64,000 nt of DNA from Numida meleagris (taxonomy: Eukaryota > Chordata > Aves > Galliformes > Numididae): the NCBI RefSeq assembly GCF_002078875.1, contig NC_034410.1:78647104-78711103 (forward strand). The letters are read 5' to 3'. Below the pieces are notes generated by a model that saw only the letters and a list, made by a program, of their open reading frames with translations, had not been told where the DNA came from and did no database searches. The position numbers were made by a program, and so were the translations under genes. This document shows, piece after piece, positions 37,893-49,981 of this stretch (positions are counted from its first letter, which is position 1; each line of letters opens with the position of its first letter).

Positions 37893-40800
37893 TTATACTT
37901 AATTCATCCAGCAGAATATATTTTTCTTCATGTTTTTGGGTAGAACATACTGGTATTTCTGTGGTGACGGAACTCAATAATTCCTTCAGGGCAGGTATTC
38001 TTGAGCTTGTGTCATCAGAGATATGCACTCCATGCGCCTTGCCTCTTTTCTAACAAGCAGTGTTAACCATGACACAGTGTCAGGGATGGTGCCAAAGCTT
38101 GGAAGAGTTCCCATCACACCTGTGTGTGTGTGATGCTGCTTGAACCTGAAGAACCTCCCTGAGAGGCAGGAGCTGCTGCCACATTCAAATAGCCTATGGG
38201 GAGCTCCTGCTGCAAGCTGCAACCAAGGTTGGGCATTTCTAACAGAGCTGAATCATTCTGCAGATGGAAACTGACTGTGATGCTGTCAGTGCAGAGCTCT
38301 GGTTGGAAGCATTTGCTACATCTGTGCTGGAAAAGGAATGACCAGTATTTTAGAGCACAGTGCTGTTGTCCTACAAAAGAAACAGAGAGGAAAGGCAGGG
38401 GATCCGGAGTGGACACAGGGTAAAGGAAGCTTCATTGGACAGGGTATTTCAAAAACAAATGGAACAGAACGGATAATAGCAGGCTCAAGGAGTTGATTTA
38501 AAGGGGGAGGGGGGGGGGGGGGGGGGAATAAAGTCTAGGGGAAAGATGTCCCAAAGCAAGTTAGGCAGCTGGAGAGTGTAAGTCCAGAAAGGATCTTCCT
38601 GGGAAGTGGAAGGACCCTTGCACCAAGAAGAAGAGAGCAGGGCTGACTCAGAACATATATCAATCACCATCCTAACTCCATAGCTCCATTTTACTCCATT
38701 TTTTAAGAACTGGCTAAACCTGCAAAGACATTAAGAAAACTGATAACAGTTATTAGGATAAACACTGAGCTTAGAGATTATAGAAATCAGTATTGACTTT
38801 AGCTATGTTCCTCACTCTCTCCAATATGCCACGTTATCTGTTCTCCTTTCCACCCCGCAGGCGTTAAACCTGCTTCAACACTATCACAGTGGGTTGAATT
38901 ATAGCAGAACAAGGAATACATGAAGATTTCAGGGTTTTGCTTTTTGCTTTTTTTTGTTATCTTTCTTTAACAAGCTTCTCCTCATTGCTTGAAAATGTCA
39001 TTCTAGCCAAAGATATTCTATAATTAAAGAGCAAAACTGTCCAAATAATTAGAAGTTTTCTCTTGCCCTCAGCATAGCTCTGGGCATAGAAACAGGGAGT
39101 TTAAGGCAAACTGCACAGCAGTAGGAGTAATTGAATTATTTAAAATGAATGTCTACTTTCTGAACCATGCCCAGTGGAAAAAAGGAGAAAAAAAGCAGTA
39201 AGATCAGGAACAACTGAAAAACAATAAGGAATTTTGCTTACCAAAACTCTCAAAATTGAAGTTATAAAGATCCTCCCCAGGCTGCATTGATACAGTGGGA
39301 TTTTGTTTAAGCCACTGGGTGTCACATCCCTAGAGTTTCTGTGCTTGATTATGGAGTTCCTGCACATGTATGACTGGCTGCCATCAGTTGCATTCCTATG
39401 AATTTCCTAGAGAAAATACTAGGACAAAATGCATGTTTAGGTGCTTTTTGTTCAAAAGAAATTGCCTGTTGTAGAAATCCTTGGTCTCATTCTCTTTTTC
39501 TTTTGATGGAGAGAGAAGTACCTTGTCTAATTAGGTACATCTCATCCAAGTTTTCCTCTTGCAAATCTCCCATTTCTGATAATGAGGTGCTCCTGCTCCC
39601 TCTGCAGGGGCTAAGCAGGCTGCAGTCATAAAATATCCTGCTTCTGCATGCCTGAGAACCAGGTGAGCGCGCATCCCAAACTATAATTCTCCTCTTGTTA
39701 GTGCAACACTGAAATATTTGCCCAACTAAGTGTTTGGAGCAAGTATTAGTCAGGGTTTTATAACTGCCTTTCTCACTGTCTTTGTAGTGTGATAACACTG
39801 AAAACATAAGTTTATTTTGTGCTTGTATCTTCTGGTTTGCTAGGCTGTTTTTTAGGTGATGGGATGGTATGGCATCTTTAGGGACCAGAATCTTACCTTC
39901 TCTCACTACTGTAGCATCAATGCTGCTTGGTAGAAAGGATAATGCTAAATGTGACAAGAACAAAAGACAAGACACCTCTGTGCTAACTGCAGCTGAAGTT
40001 TCTCATACCCAACTGAAAAAAAAACTCTGCTTAGTGTGCAAAGCCCTGGACTGCACCCATGCATTTCAATAGTTTCATTCCTATAATGAAGCTGCACTTC
40101 ACTTATTTACCATAAGATACTTATGTGGCTGTCACCCAAGTGTTTGAAATAGAGATAACAACTATTCCCCTTTCTTCTTCCTTGGAGACAGGAGAAATGG
40201 CTTGATTAATTTATTATAGGCTTTTGTTTGCTTTAAGTTTGTATGGATGACTGGGCACAATGTGTTGGAGGCTGGGTGAGAATAAATTATCAAAGGAGTG
40301 CTGCAGGAAAGCTGAAAAAAGGGAGATCTGTGAAAGCTCATTTCACCCGAGGGTGCTTTTCACCACCTGAAGTCCTTCTCCTAGTGAGTTCTGTTATGAA
40401 TAGGATGTACTGCTGCATCTGCTAACAATTTTGACTTTTCAGGTTGTCTGGCTTCATGTCTAAATGTTGTTTGCAACCATCAGTTCTGGCACTCATCACG
40501 CATATTTTATTAGTTTATACTCTTCCTCACAGTGATCATCACAATTTTTTTGTTACTTGAATCCTTAGATCAACCAATCATGTAGATATTCTCAGCTTTT
40601 GCATGAGAAAAGACTTACTTAGATTTAAATGTAAATATGGCTAAAAATGTGTCTCCTTTCTTGTAACGCTTCAGCTGTAAGGACTGGAAGGGGAAGTTAA
40701 TTTCTTAATCTCCACCATAGGAAAGAAAGAGGAGGCTTCCAGTAGAGAATTATGCATTATCAATGTGTTTGTGTTTGCCCTTGCTGATACTTTTCCAACT

Positions 40801-41379
40801 CTCCTCGCTCCTGCTCCAATAAAATACAGAGCAACAATACAAGTACTGTAAAACTTCCAAAATGGCAAGACTAAGACAAGAGGCAACCATTGAGTTAATC
40901 TGGAAAGATGAGGCAGAAAAGAGAAAGATTTTAAAATGAGAAGTAAAGATAAATGAAAATCACTCCTTATTGATAAACACATACAAGTATATAACACCTG
41001 AAAGAACTGGATTTTTATTTTGAGGCAAACAAGCCTTCAGACTATGGCCAAAAAAATGCTGGCAATTTTAGATGACCAATAGGAGATACTACATAAGGAC
41101 ACAGGTTTTCAAAGACTAGTGGCTAGGACCTTCTGAGAGGTTCGAATTTGGTATCTAGATATTGGAACCATAATTCATTCTGAAAATTTCAGGCCATGTA
41201 GCCATGATAGGATAGGTATTATGGTTATTATAGTTTATGGGCTATAAGTGGATGGGTAAAAACTCTTTTGGGTTTTCCTTTTGCATTTTCCTTTCTGCCT
41301 TTAGGAGCTCAGAGCAACACCCCAAAATTCAGGATGCTCTATCAAACAGCCATATTGAAACAGCATGTAGCAAAAGAGT
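37893..41379. other. Single-copy DNA, no gene recognised
   Basis: The window's longest open frame lies here on the minus strand (39487-39975, 162 codons). It has no recognisable domain, no splice context and no homology I can name, so I do not annotate it as a gene. A G-homopolymer tract is at 38503-38526. The interval 38040-38450 is locally GC-richer but unrecognised. Confidence 0.5.
38503..38526 (+). repeat. Poly(G) tract, G5-A-G18
   Basis: Five G, one A, then 18 uninterrupted G. This is the only long G homopolymer in the window. It can form G-quadruplex structures and is prone to length error in sequencing. Confidence 0.9.
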
Positions 41380-41664
41380 GCTACTTCTCCCACGTTAACA
41401 GCAATAGGATGGGAGGGAATGGCCTCAAGTTGTGCCACGGAAGGTTCAGGCTGCAGATTAGGAAAAATTTCTTCTTGGAAAGAGTGGTGAGGCACTGGAA
41501 CACGCTGCCCAGGGAGGTGGTGGAGTTACAGTCCCTGGCGGAGTTAAGAACCATGTGGATATTGGCCTAAGGTACATGGTTAGTGGGTATGGTAGTGATG
41601 GGCTGACAGTTGGACTACGTGATCTTAGTGGTCTTTTCCGACCAGAACTATTCTATGATAGTAT
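41380..41664 (+). mobile_element. CR1 LINE, 3' end fragment
   Basis: Sense-strand CR1 from the ORF2 C-terminus to the 3' terminus: GGAATGGCCTCAAGTTGTGC, GGAACACGCTGCCCAGGGAG, GTTGGACTACGTGATCTTAG, AACTATTCTATGATAG. The frame at 41268-41570 ends within it and keeps the [16 protein letters not shown] CR1 segment. About 285 bp, 5'-truncated. Confidence 0.92.
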
Positions 41665-43427
41665 GAAAAGAGTGGATATAGTGAAACAATGTGGTCAACA
41701 GCAGGTTTTGTAGAAGTCATTTTTCCTTATTCTTTTTGGTGGATCTGAAAGACATCCTAACACACTAACTAACATAAGTGCCTCGATCCTGAAGGATTAT
41801 GAAAATGTGGGTTCAGTCTCATCTTTCCAGAGCAGTATCTCCTTTGTGCTGTGAACTTAACTCCCATGTGTTGTTAACAACACGTATCCCAGTCAGGTGA
41901 AATGCCTGTTTCTGAAATGCACTTCATTTCCTAAAATTAGAATAGATTAGGCAGATAATTCCCTGAAAGTGCCTGTTTCTCTCTAGTGACTATAAATGGA
42001 ATCCAAAGAAAAAGGTTCAGTGTATACACCAACACCTCAACTGGCTATGTAGCCAGTGCAGGGCTATATAGGAGAATTCCCACCTGAACCTGAACAATTC
42101 ATATGTATCTAGCATCAGATGACACCAAACCACCAAACCTATTTAACATCACAAATATTTGCACAATGGACTACTACTCTACCTTACTTCTTAAGCATAC
42201 TGGAAATGGTTTCTTTCTGTTGATGGTTTTAGTCTTGTTTCAACTCAGTATCAACTCTTCTGTTTCCTGATCCTAAACAATTTGGGAATCTGGTGAGATT
42301 CTGAGTCAGAGTTGCCTGTGATTTTCTGACTGTGAGTTTTCAGATGTAATTCAGGCAGTAAGTGTTCAGTTAATATTTTTCAAAGGAGTGGAGACCTGCA
42401 TTAACTGTACATTTGAAACCCTCTATGGAGAATCAAGACACTTTATTTCTGATACATTTATTTTTCCCCTTGAGAAGTCAAAAAAGATCTATAGATCTCT
42501 TTAGCAAATGGCTGGCTTTATAAATTATTGAGGCATAACTGCAATAATTAGCTGTCTTTTTCAGTATCAGGCTCCATATATAGCAGAGCTGCTAATCTCT
42601 TTCTGTTTTTTGGTGCTTTTGTCTCCTTATTAGATTACATCTCTATGATTGTTTTTGATCACTTTGTAATGAATATTGTATTAGAGAGTTCTAACCAGAC
42701 TAGAATCAACATGTTACTTATTTCTTTGGGATTAAACATATGTGGGGAGTTTTAAAAGGTATTCAAACTGACTGGAAAAATCCAGTGTTTTGGATTTTCT
42801 GTCTTTTCTCCACTTATTTTTTTTTCAGTTTTTCAGTGCTAGTTTGGTTTAGTTTATAAAAACTCCTAGGGCGTGTACAATTTCTGCTCTGTGGCAGAGG
42901 GTGCTAGGTTTGCATGTTGTGGGGCTCATTTTGCTTATCGTGGCTGTGTAATGTTTCAGTGGTTTGCTTCTCCAGTCATCATGCTTCAACTGGCCATTGG
43001 AAATAGCTTAGGGCAACCTACTGACCAACTTACACACTGAAATATGACAGAGTGTAGAGTCAAACATCAGATATGATGTCAGGCAGACACCTAAGGCATC
43101 TGACAAATAAAGATGAGTCCCACAGAACATTGGTTACTGTGTGCTAAACTGAGCTTCCAGCTTCTGTATCTGGTTTGAATGCTTTTCTACAGTGTTGAGT
43201 GGATGCTGATTCGCAAACGAAGAAGCCATTTATTGACACCATCAGAACCATTCTTTCATTGCAGAAAACCTGTGAAATGAATCAAAATTCACTGCACTCA
43301 AACTCTTGAAAGCATTTCACACACCGAGAATTCCTCTGCTTAACGCATTTCAAACTACAGTAACTGCTAATATGATAAAAGCAGTGACAAATCAGAGTGT
43401 TAGCTCCAACAATCATGCATGACTTAC
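41665..43427. other. Single-copy DNA with a few regulatory-looking patches
   Basis: A 14-bp perfect palindrome AGATCTATAGATCT is at 42485-42498. The interval 42530-42600 carries AATAATTAGCTG-type homeodomain cores. No gene or transposon recognised. Confidence 0.5.
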
Positions 43428-43446
43428 CATAGCAAACAAATCCACT
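43428..43446 (-). other. Candidate 19-nt microexon
   Basis: On the minus strand a strong pyrimidine tract and acceptor (CTTTCTCTTTCCTCAG, plus coordinates 43447-43462) are followed by the 19-nt AGTGGATTTGTTTGCTATG. A perfect donor, GTAAGT (43422-43427), comes next. All three elements sit inside a complex, non-repetitive block (about 43190-43640). 19 nt is not a multiple of three, so inclusion would shift a frame. Splicing is inferred only from the motifs, and a chance arrangement is quite possible. Confidence 0.25.
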
Positions 43447-43875
43447 CTGAGGAAAGAGAAAGCTCAGCGTCCATTTCAGGCCTCCTGCTGCAGCCTTTTA
43501 TGCTTTTTATTTTTATCCCGCTTGTCAAAATAACAGCCCTTCATCACTGCTGATTGCAGAGATTTTGACTCCTCGCCTGCTGGGTTCTCCCTCTGCTCCG
43601 TAGGGGTTTCCTAATTGAATATTTCCCCTGTGACTAGGAAAGCTTTGAATAAGAACAGGAAATAAAATTATTAACACAGTCTTGAAACTTATCCTGAACC
43701 TTCTAACCCAGTCTTGCACACAAGTTCTTCCTTCCCAAAAGTGCAGAGTACTCTTTCAGTGAGCAGCCTCAGTTCTTTTTCTGAAGCTAGGCACCTCTAT
43801 TAAATGCTGAACATTGTAAATGAACTACAGTGAGCTCCTAACTTGAGGGTAGCAAAGTAAGAGATTATTTGATAC

Positions 43876-44208
43876 ATAAGGAGCAGCTGAGGTCCCTCGG
43901 TTTCTTCATCCCAGAGCAGAGGAGCTGAAGGGAGGCCTCTTGGCATCTGCAGCTCCTCACAGGGAGTGGAGGGGCAGTACTGAGCTCTGCTCTCTGGGGA
44001 CAGCGACAGGGCCCGAGGGAATGGCATGGAGATGTTTCAGGTTGGGTGTCAGGAACAGGTTCTTCACCAGAGGAACAGGCATGGAACAGGCTCCCCAGGG
44101 CAGTGGTCATGGCCCCAAGCTGCCAGAGTTCAAGGAGCATTTGGACAATGTTCTCAGACATAGGGTTTGAATTTTTGGGGTGGTACTGAGTGGAGCCAGA
44201 AGCTGGAC
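43876..44208 (+). mobile_element. Outer CR1 LINE, left segment of split copy
   Basis: This sense-strand CR1 includes CTGAGGTCCCTCGG, CATCCCAGAGCAGAGGAGCT and AGGCTCCCCAGGGCAGTGG, then CATAGGGTTTGAATTTTTGG and GGAGCCAGAAGCTGGAC. The same subfamily appears inverted at 51119-51290. The copy is broken off near 44208 just before its usual GATGATCCTTGTGGG segment, which appears about 1 kb later at 45229. The exact junction is uncertain by a few bases. Confidence 0.85.
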
Positions 44209-45228
44209 ACAAACTGTCTGGAGGGTCAGGCCCAGAGAGTAGTGGTGAATGGAGTTAAATCCAGCTGGTTACCGGCCACAAGTGGTGTTCCCCAGGGGTT
44301 GGTATTGGGGCCTGTCCTGTTCAATATCTTTATTGATGACCTGGATGAGGGCACTGAGTGCAACCTCAATAAGTCTCCAGATGACACGAAGCTAGGAGGA
44401 AGTGCTGATCTGCCTGGGGGTAGGAAAGCCCTACAGAGGAATCTGGGCAGACTGGATCACTGGACTGAGGCCAATGAGATGAATTTCAACAAGACCAAGT
44501 ACCGGGTCCTGCACTTTGGCCACAACAACCCCAGGCAACGCTACAGGCTTGGGGCAGAGTGGCTGGAAGACTGTATAGAAGAAATAGACCTGGGGGTGTT
44601 GGTCAATGTTTGGTGTGCCCAGGTGGCCAAGTAGGCCAATGGCATCCTGGCTTGTATCAGAAATAGTGTTGCCAGCAGGAGCAGGGAAGTGATCATCCCT
44701 CTGTACTCAGCTCTGGTGAGGCCGCACCTCGAATACTCTGTTCAGATTTGGGCCCCTCACTAAAGGAAAGACATCGAGGCCCTGGAGAATGTTCAGAGAA
44801 ATGAAGCTGGTGAGGAGTCTGGAGCACAAGTCTTACAAGAAACGCTGAGGGAGCTGGGATTGCTTAGTCCAGAGAAGAGAAAGCTCAGTGGAGATGTTAT
44901 TGCTCTCTACAGTTACCTGAAGGGAAGTTGTGGTGAGGTGGGTGTTGGCCTCTTCTCCCGCATAACTAGCAATAGGACTAGAGGGAATGGCCTCAAGTTG
45001 TGCCAGGAGAGGTTCAGGTTGGATGTTACGAAAAATTTCTTCTCTGAAAGGGTGGTCAGGCACTAGAATGGGCTGCCCAGGTTGTTCATTGAGACACCAT
45101 CTCTGGAGGTGTTCGAGAAACATTTGGATGTTGTACTGATGGACATGATTTAGTGGGGAGGTGTTGGTGGTAGGTGGATGGTTGGACTGGATGATCTTCG
45201 AGGTCTTTTCCAACCTTGGTGATTCTAT
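44209..45228 (+). mobile_element. Inner CR1 LINE with partial reverse-transcriptase ORF
   Basis: A 1-kb CR1 of a different subfamily from its host copy. Its ORF2 fragment (frame 44167-44634) keeps [20 protein letters not shown] from the reverse-transcriptase palm. The expected catalytic A-D-D core is altered to P-D-D (44377-44385), and a TAG at 44632-44634 ends the frame. The remaining ORF2 C-terminus continues with further stops to the 3' tail GGTTGGACTGGATGATCTTC and CTTGGTGATTCTATGAT. It is 5'-truncated and cannot encode an active protein. Confidence 0.9.
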
Positions 45229-45279
45229 GATCCTTGTGGGTCCCTTCCAACACAGGATGTTCTATGATTCTATGATTCC
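45229..45279 (+). mobile_element. Outer CR1 LINE, right segment of split copy
   Basis: TCCTTGTGGGTCCCTTCCAA, then ACAGGATGTTCTATGATTC and a final TATGATTC unit. This is the 3' terminus expected for the element that begins at 43876, so it marks the far side of the nested insertion. Confidence 0.85.
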
Positions 45280-48200
45280 ACATAAATTACAGGAGGTGTG
45301 TGGCTTGGCTCAAGTCATCAGTGCCTCCTTTCTCTCTCAACTTTGTGACTCAAAAGCAAGGAACTGTTTGCTGCCTATGTTGAGATCTTGTGTGAGCAAC
45401 TTTTCCACATCTTCATAGATGGCATATGCATGGTAGACAGGGCAGGACTTTGCACTGAAGGATGAATGGTAAACTCTCTATAATACTATTATTATTAATG
45501 CACCAGCAGTCTGCATGCTGTGGTTTACTGAAAGAGGGACCAAAAAGTTGTGTTTCGGCTCTCAATAACGGCAAAACCTGAGGTCAGGCCAGTAATATAC
45601 CACTGAGGGAAAGCAGTCTCCACATTTTGTTCCCACTTTCCCCTTCCAGGGTTATACATCCTTTAGTGGTTTCCCCATATAGTTTCCCCACCATTTGCAG
45701 CAGGTTGGTGAATCCAGTTCTGTTACCCAGCTGCATGCACTGCAAGAAGGTTGCAGATGAAAGTCGTCTGTCCTAGTAAGAGTGAGCAAAAGGGCTTCCT
45801 CAAAAATCAGCCGCTTCCTTAGCAAGTGACCTACTACTGAATTTCAGCTTTGAAGAAAAAGATCTTGAGAAGAATGCTGGACTGTGGTGCTCCTGTAGAT
45901 CATTCACAGGAGTTTAATTTCTAATTAGAAGTTAAATGTGAGCTTCCAGATAAAAAAAAGATGGATTTCAAGAAGTTTCCTTCTGTGTGTTCATTGGTCT
46001 GCAAAGCCAACACTGGCACAACAGAATGGTAAAACTCAGGGATCTGCAGCAGAGGAGGCTCAAGTTTTACTAGGAGGCTGGCTGGGATGTCCCAGGTGGG
46101 GGTGTCCTATAGCAGCAGGTGGAAATGCTGTGGACTTTCAGGTCTGGGAACATCTGGAGAGCTATGTGCAGCCCCTCCTGTCCACGTGAGATAGGAGGAG
46201 GATGGTCATGGCTGCTGGGATACTGCCATCCTACTCCCCAGCACTGTATCTGTTGCTTATCTGAGCAAAACAGTGGTGGCTTTGGCTTTGAAAGGTGCTA
46301 TTGTAGATAATGGGAGAAAAGGAGGTCCTGGACTGTTCCTGAGAGCCTGGTGCCAGTTTTGCTTATGCCTGGAAACAGCCTTGGCTGTAGGCAAGAAAAT
46401 ATAAGTCATTATTTTGAAAATGAGGAATCTTTGGTAGAGCTAGGTACAGAGACTAATGGTGGGACCAGGCTTTGAATTCCCACAGCTGGTATTTAGAGTA
46501 GTATGCCTCTTCTGATGAGGCCTCAAAGGTACGTGAAAGAGCACAGCAAACGTACTTTGCGCTGCATGGTGGAACATGTTGAGTAGCAGCAGAATGGCTG
46601 AAGGCCACAGCAGAGGTACATGCAGCGCTGTGTCAGTGCAGCTCAGTGAGCTGCTCATGGGCTGCCTGGTGCAAGCAATGCTAGGAGAGAGCTGTCACTG
46701 GATGTGCTCAGCATGGTCACACAACAGCCAGCACAACTCCAGCATGAGATGTGTGAGCTGGCACTGCAAAGCAAAAACTTCAGCATCTGAGGCAGCAGGA
46801 TGTAATAAATAACAAAAGTTGGAAAATACATGTTTTGTAAGGGTTATTTGTGAAAGCATGTCTGAATTAAATACAGTTTAAATGAAGCTTGCACCTAAGC
46901 CAAAGAGCAGAGCTCACTCTTACAAGTGCATGTTTTTGTGAACAGATCAATTGAAGTTTTTGGCCTACAGATGCCTAATAAATATTATACATGCTGGAAC
47001 ATGTTCATCTCATTTTGATATAAAACCATGTCTTCACTAAGGCTCATGTGTGCTTCTAGAAATATGATTTAATTTTACAAGTTGTATGCTTTTAGAAATT
47101 GCTGGCAGACTGTCTGGATATCTGAATTTTTATCAAAAGCACTGATTGAAAATGCATATGCATTTAGTTTGACAGTGTCTTCAGACAGTAATTTCCTGTG
47201 AAGTCAATGATAAAATAGTATATTTCAATTATTTGCAGATGCCAAACACTTACATAAATACACATCTGATTTTAGTACAGAAAGTACATTCAGTTTCCTG
47301 AAATTACCAATATTACAATCATGACTCGCAGATAAGAAGAAAATCCTATGAGATCATTCTCACAGAAGCAGTACATTCTGTACTAAATAGCTGCTGAAGA
47401 TCTTGAAGATAACATCTATAGGACATAATATATTTGATTAAATATCATAATATTTGCATGTGAGTATTACACAGCATATATATGAAGAAACCTTCTCTGT
47501 TAAATGCATATTCCTTGATTCAATCCTGTAAAAAGGGCTAAGTATATTTCCAGGCATATTTCTATTATCACTTTACAATTTTTGGATCACTTGCATTCAG
47601 GAGGTATACAAATGCCTTTAGCTGGGTCATCCTGCAGCTGGTATTTCTAGCAAACATAGTGCTGTGGGGCATTCCTCTTGTCAGAACATTTTTACTTTAT
47701 TATCTGTTCTTATGGCTGTATTATTTTCCTCAAATATTCCACCTTGATGATATGCCGAATTCTCAGATTTTCCAGAAATGCCTATCATACAATTACTTCA
47801 ACCACAGTGAGGTTCAGTACATAGTATCTTTTATCTCCAATTTTCAAGGAGTTTTAAAATTATTAAGCTTCTATCAAAACTACAAAATCAAATAAATTGG
47901 TTTTGGGTTATGGTTCTTCTACATAGGTGGAAATATCATTGACGTTAGGACAAAATATTGTCAGAAATATTAAAAATGTGTATAACAAAGCATGGCAATC
48001 CTCACATGCACAGTGTAGAAAAGATAAAGCTGTAGGGTACTTATTTCAATATTTCCAGTGAATAATGATTCCAATTTATATGAGATACTATTGTTGAAAT
48101 ATGTGTTTTAATCCAAGGTGTGGGAAAAAAATGGAAAACCAATTTCTACCTTAAAAAAAAGGAGACTTGAATGTGAGCTGTCACTCTTTGAAGATGTATT

Positions 48201-49387
48201 AATCAAGCCCGACTGCCATTTCCATTACTGCTTTAACATGAACGAACCATCACTGGAAAAAAGAAAGAAGCAGGTATTTGAAGTCATTGCCACCAAATCC
48301 TAGCTGACTGGCTAATAAATTATATTTAATGTCTCTCATTTGTTTCACATTTTCTCAAACTTATTAATAAGGCTTGTCAAATTTGTTTATTTTTATTTTT
48401 CATTTTATTTCATTGCCTTTGCTTTCTAAATACATCAACATTATAGATTGAAAAATAGCCTAGCTAAGAAGGAAATACATCTGTAGTACAGAATGCAAAT
48501 TATTCTAGGTCAGGTTTATCAGAAGAGAAAGCCCAAGAATATGAAAGAATAAAAGATAAAAAGCAGGGACCTTCTGAGTCACCATGCTCCTCTGGAAATA
48601 GGTTATTTGTAATGAACAGGAAAAGAGATGTAATGTAAGTAATGAACATAAAATTCATTTAAATCTTGTGTCAATAACTTAATTAAAAATGTGATTAGTA
48701 CACTGTACATTTTGTCCTGGTTGTGAAGGATCAATCAAATAAATGATCCTTCTGTGTTTAATGATAGGCAGGATTAGCTATGTCTGTCTGGACCAACATC
48801 TGGACAGCTTGGCTGCAGGTGAGGCCCTGTCAGCAGAGATGATGTTGGTGTCTGTATGGGAGATGCCCAAAACAGCACCAAGAAACCACTACTCTAACCT
48901 AGAGCTTGACCTCATAAACAGCTCAGGGTGTTCTTGGTCTTCTATCTCACAAAACTAGTATAGGCATATGCTTAAATGTTTTCATGCTAAGGCTATTTTG
49001 TCAGTTTGCTACAGATGGTATGAAACACTGGGAAAAGCAAAGTCTGCAATGATAATAGAGCCAAGTCAACAATTCAGAAATGTCTAGGTGTCTGGTTCTC
49101 TATTTCAATCTAACCACGACTGCAAAGCATAAAGGCTATGCCAATTGTACTATAAGGCTACATTTCTGGACAACTCAGTCTCTGGTCTCTGCTAGCATAA
49201 GACGTTACCATAAGGAAGAAGATTGTGTTGAATGTGCTGTGGGTATTTTCATGTTAATGATACTGCCATCCTTTATCTTCTTGAAGACCTCATGCTGTTG
49301 GTGTCAGAATGAGCTCAGAAGAGAACAAATGATGTGACTGTATAGGACAGCACCTCTGTGAGTGGAGAATGATGCTCATATTTCAGA
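45280..49387. other. Single-copy DNA, no gene recognised
   Basis: 45500-46800 is less AT-rich than its surroundings but matches no family I know. 46800-48700 is strongly AT-rich. A plus frame at 48118-48273 follows an AG and ends at a CAG|GTATTT donor-like site. It could be a small exon but has no recognisable homology. Confidence 0.5.
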
Positions 49388-49922
49388 GAATAATAGAATC
49401 ACAGAAACACAGAATGGCTTGGGTTGGAAGGGACCTCAAAGATCATCTAGTCCCCGCCCCCCTGCCACAGGCAGGGTTGCCAACCACTAGATTAGGCACT
49501 AGATCAGGCTGCCCCAGAGCTACATCCAACCTGGCCTTAAACACCTCCAGGAATGGGGCATCCATAACCTCTCTGGGCAACATTTTCCAGCACCTCACCA
49601 CTCTGGTATCTAACCTAAATCTCCCCTCCTCTAGTTTGAAACTGTTCCCACTTGTTCTATCACTATCTACCCACGTAAAAAGTTGATTTCCCTCCTGATT
49701 ATAAGCCCCTTCAAGTACTGCAAGGCCGCAACGACGTCTCCCCAGCACCTTCTCTTCTCCAGATTGAACAAGCCCAGCTCCGTCAGCCTCTCTTCATAAG
49801 AGAGGAGTTCCAGCACTCTCACCATTCTTGCGGCCCTCCTCTGGACTTACTCCAACTCCTCCACATCTTTCTTTTGCTGGGGGCTCCAGTCCTGGATGCA
49901 GCACTCCAGATGGGGCCTCATT
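49388..49922 (-). mobile_element. CR1 LINE, 3' end plus ORF2 C-terminal body
   Basis: The plus strand begins with TAGAATCACAGAAACACAGA, then GGGTTGGAAGGGACCTCAAA, CATCCAACCTGGCCTTAAAC and TCTTCTCCAGATTGAACAAG. It ends in GCACTCCAGATGGGGCCTCA. At about 535 bp it is the longest single minus-strand CR1 here. A minus frame at 49443-49748 retains part of the ORF2 C-terminus. It is the least diverged CR1 copy in the window by eye. Confidence 0.93.
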
Positions 49923-49981
49923 TAGAATCACAGAATCATAGAATTAGCTAGGTTGGAAAAGACTTACCAGATCATCCAGAT
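49923..49981 (-). mobile_element. Short CR1 3' tail abutting the preceding CR1
   Basis: A new 3' terminus (AGAATCACAGAATCATAGAA) starts directly where the previous CR1 copy breaks off, followed by GGTTGGAAAAGACTTACCAG. About 60 bp of tail is present. The tight head-to-tail junction suggests insertion near, or recombination with, the neighbouring copy. Confidence 0.85.

Noticed and set aside
39487..39975. Longest open frame in the window, 162 codons, minus strand
   Set aside because: No domain, signal or family recognised and no clear splice or promoter context. A frame of this length is not surprising among the six frames of 64 kb.
44833..45213. 126-codon minus-strand frame
   Set aside because: It is the antisense shadow of the CR1 body, which reads on the plus strand.
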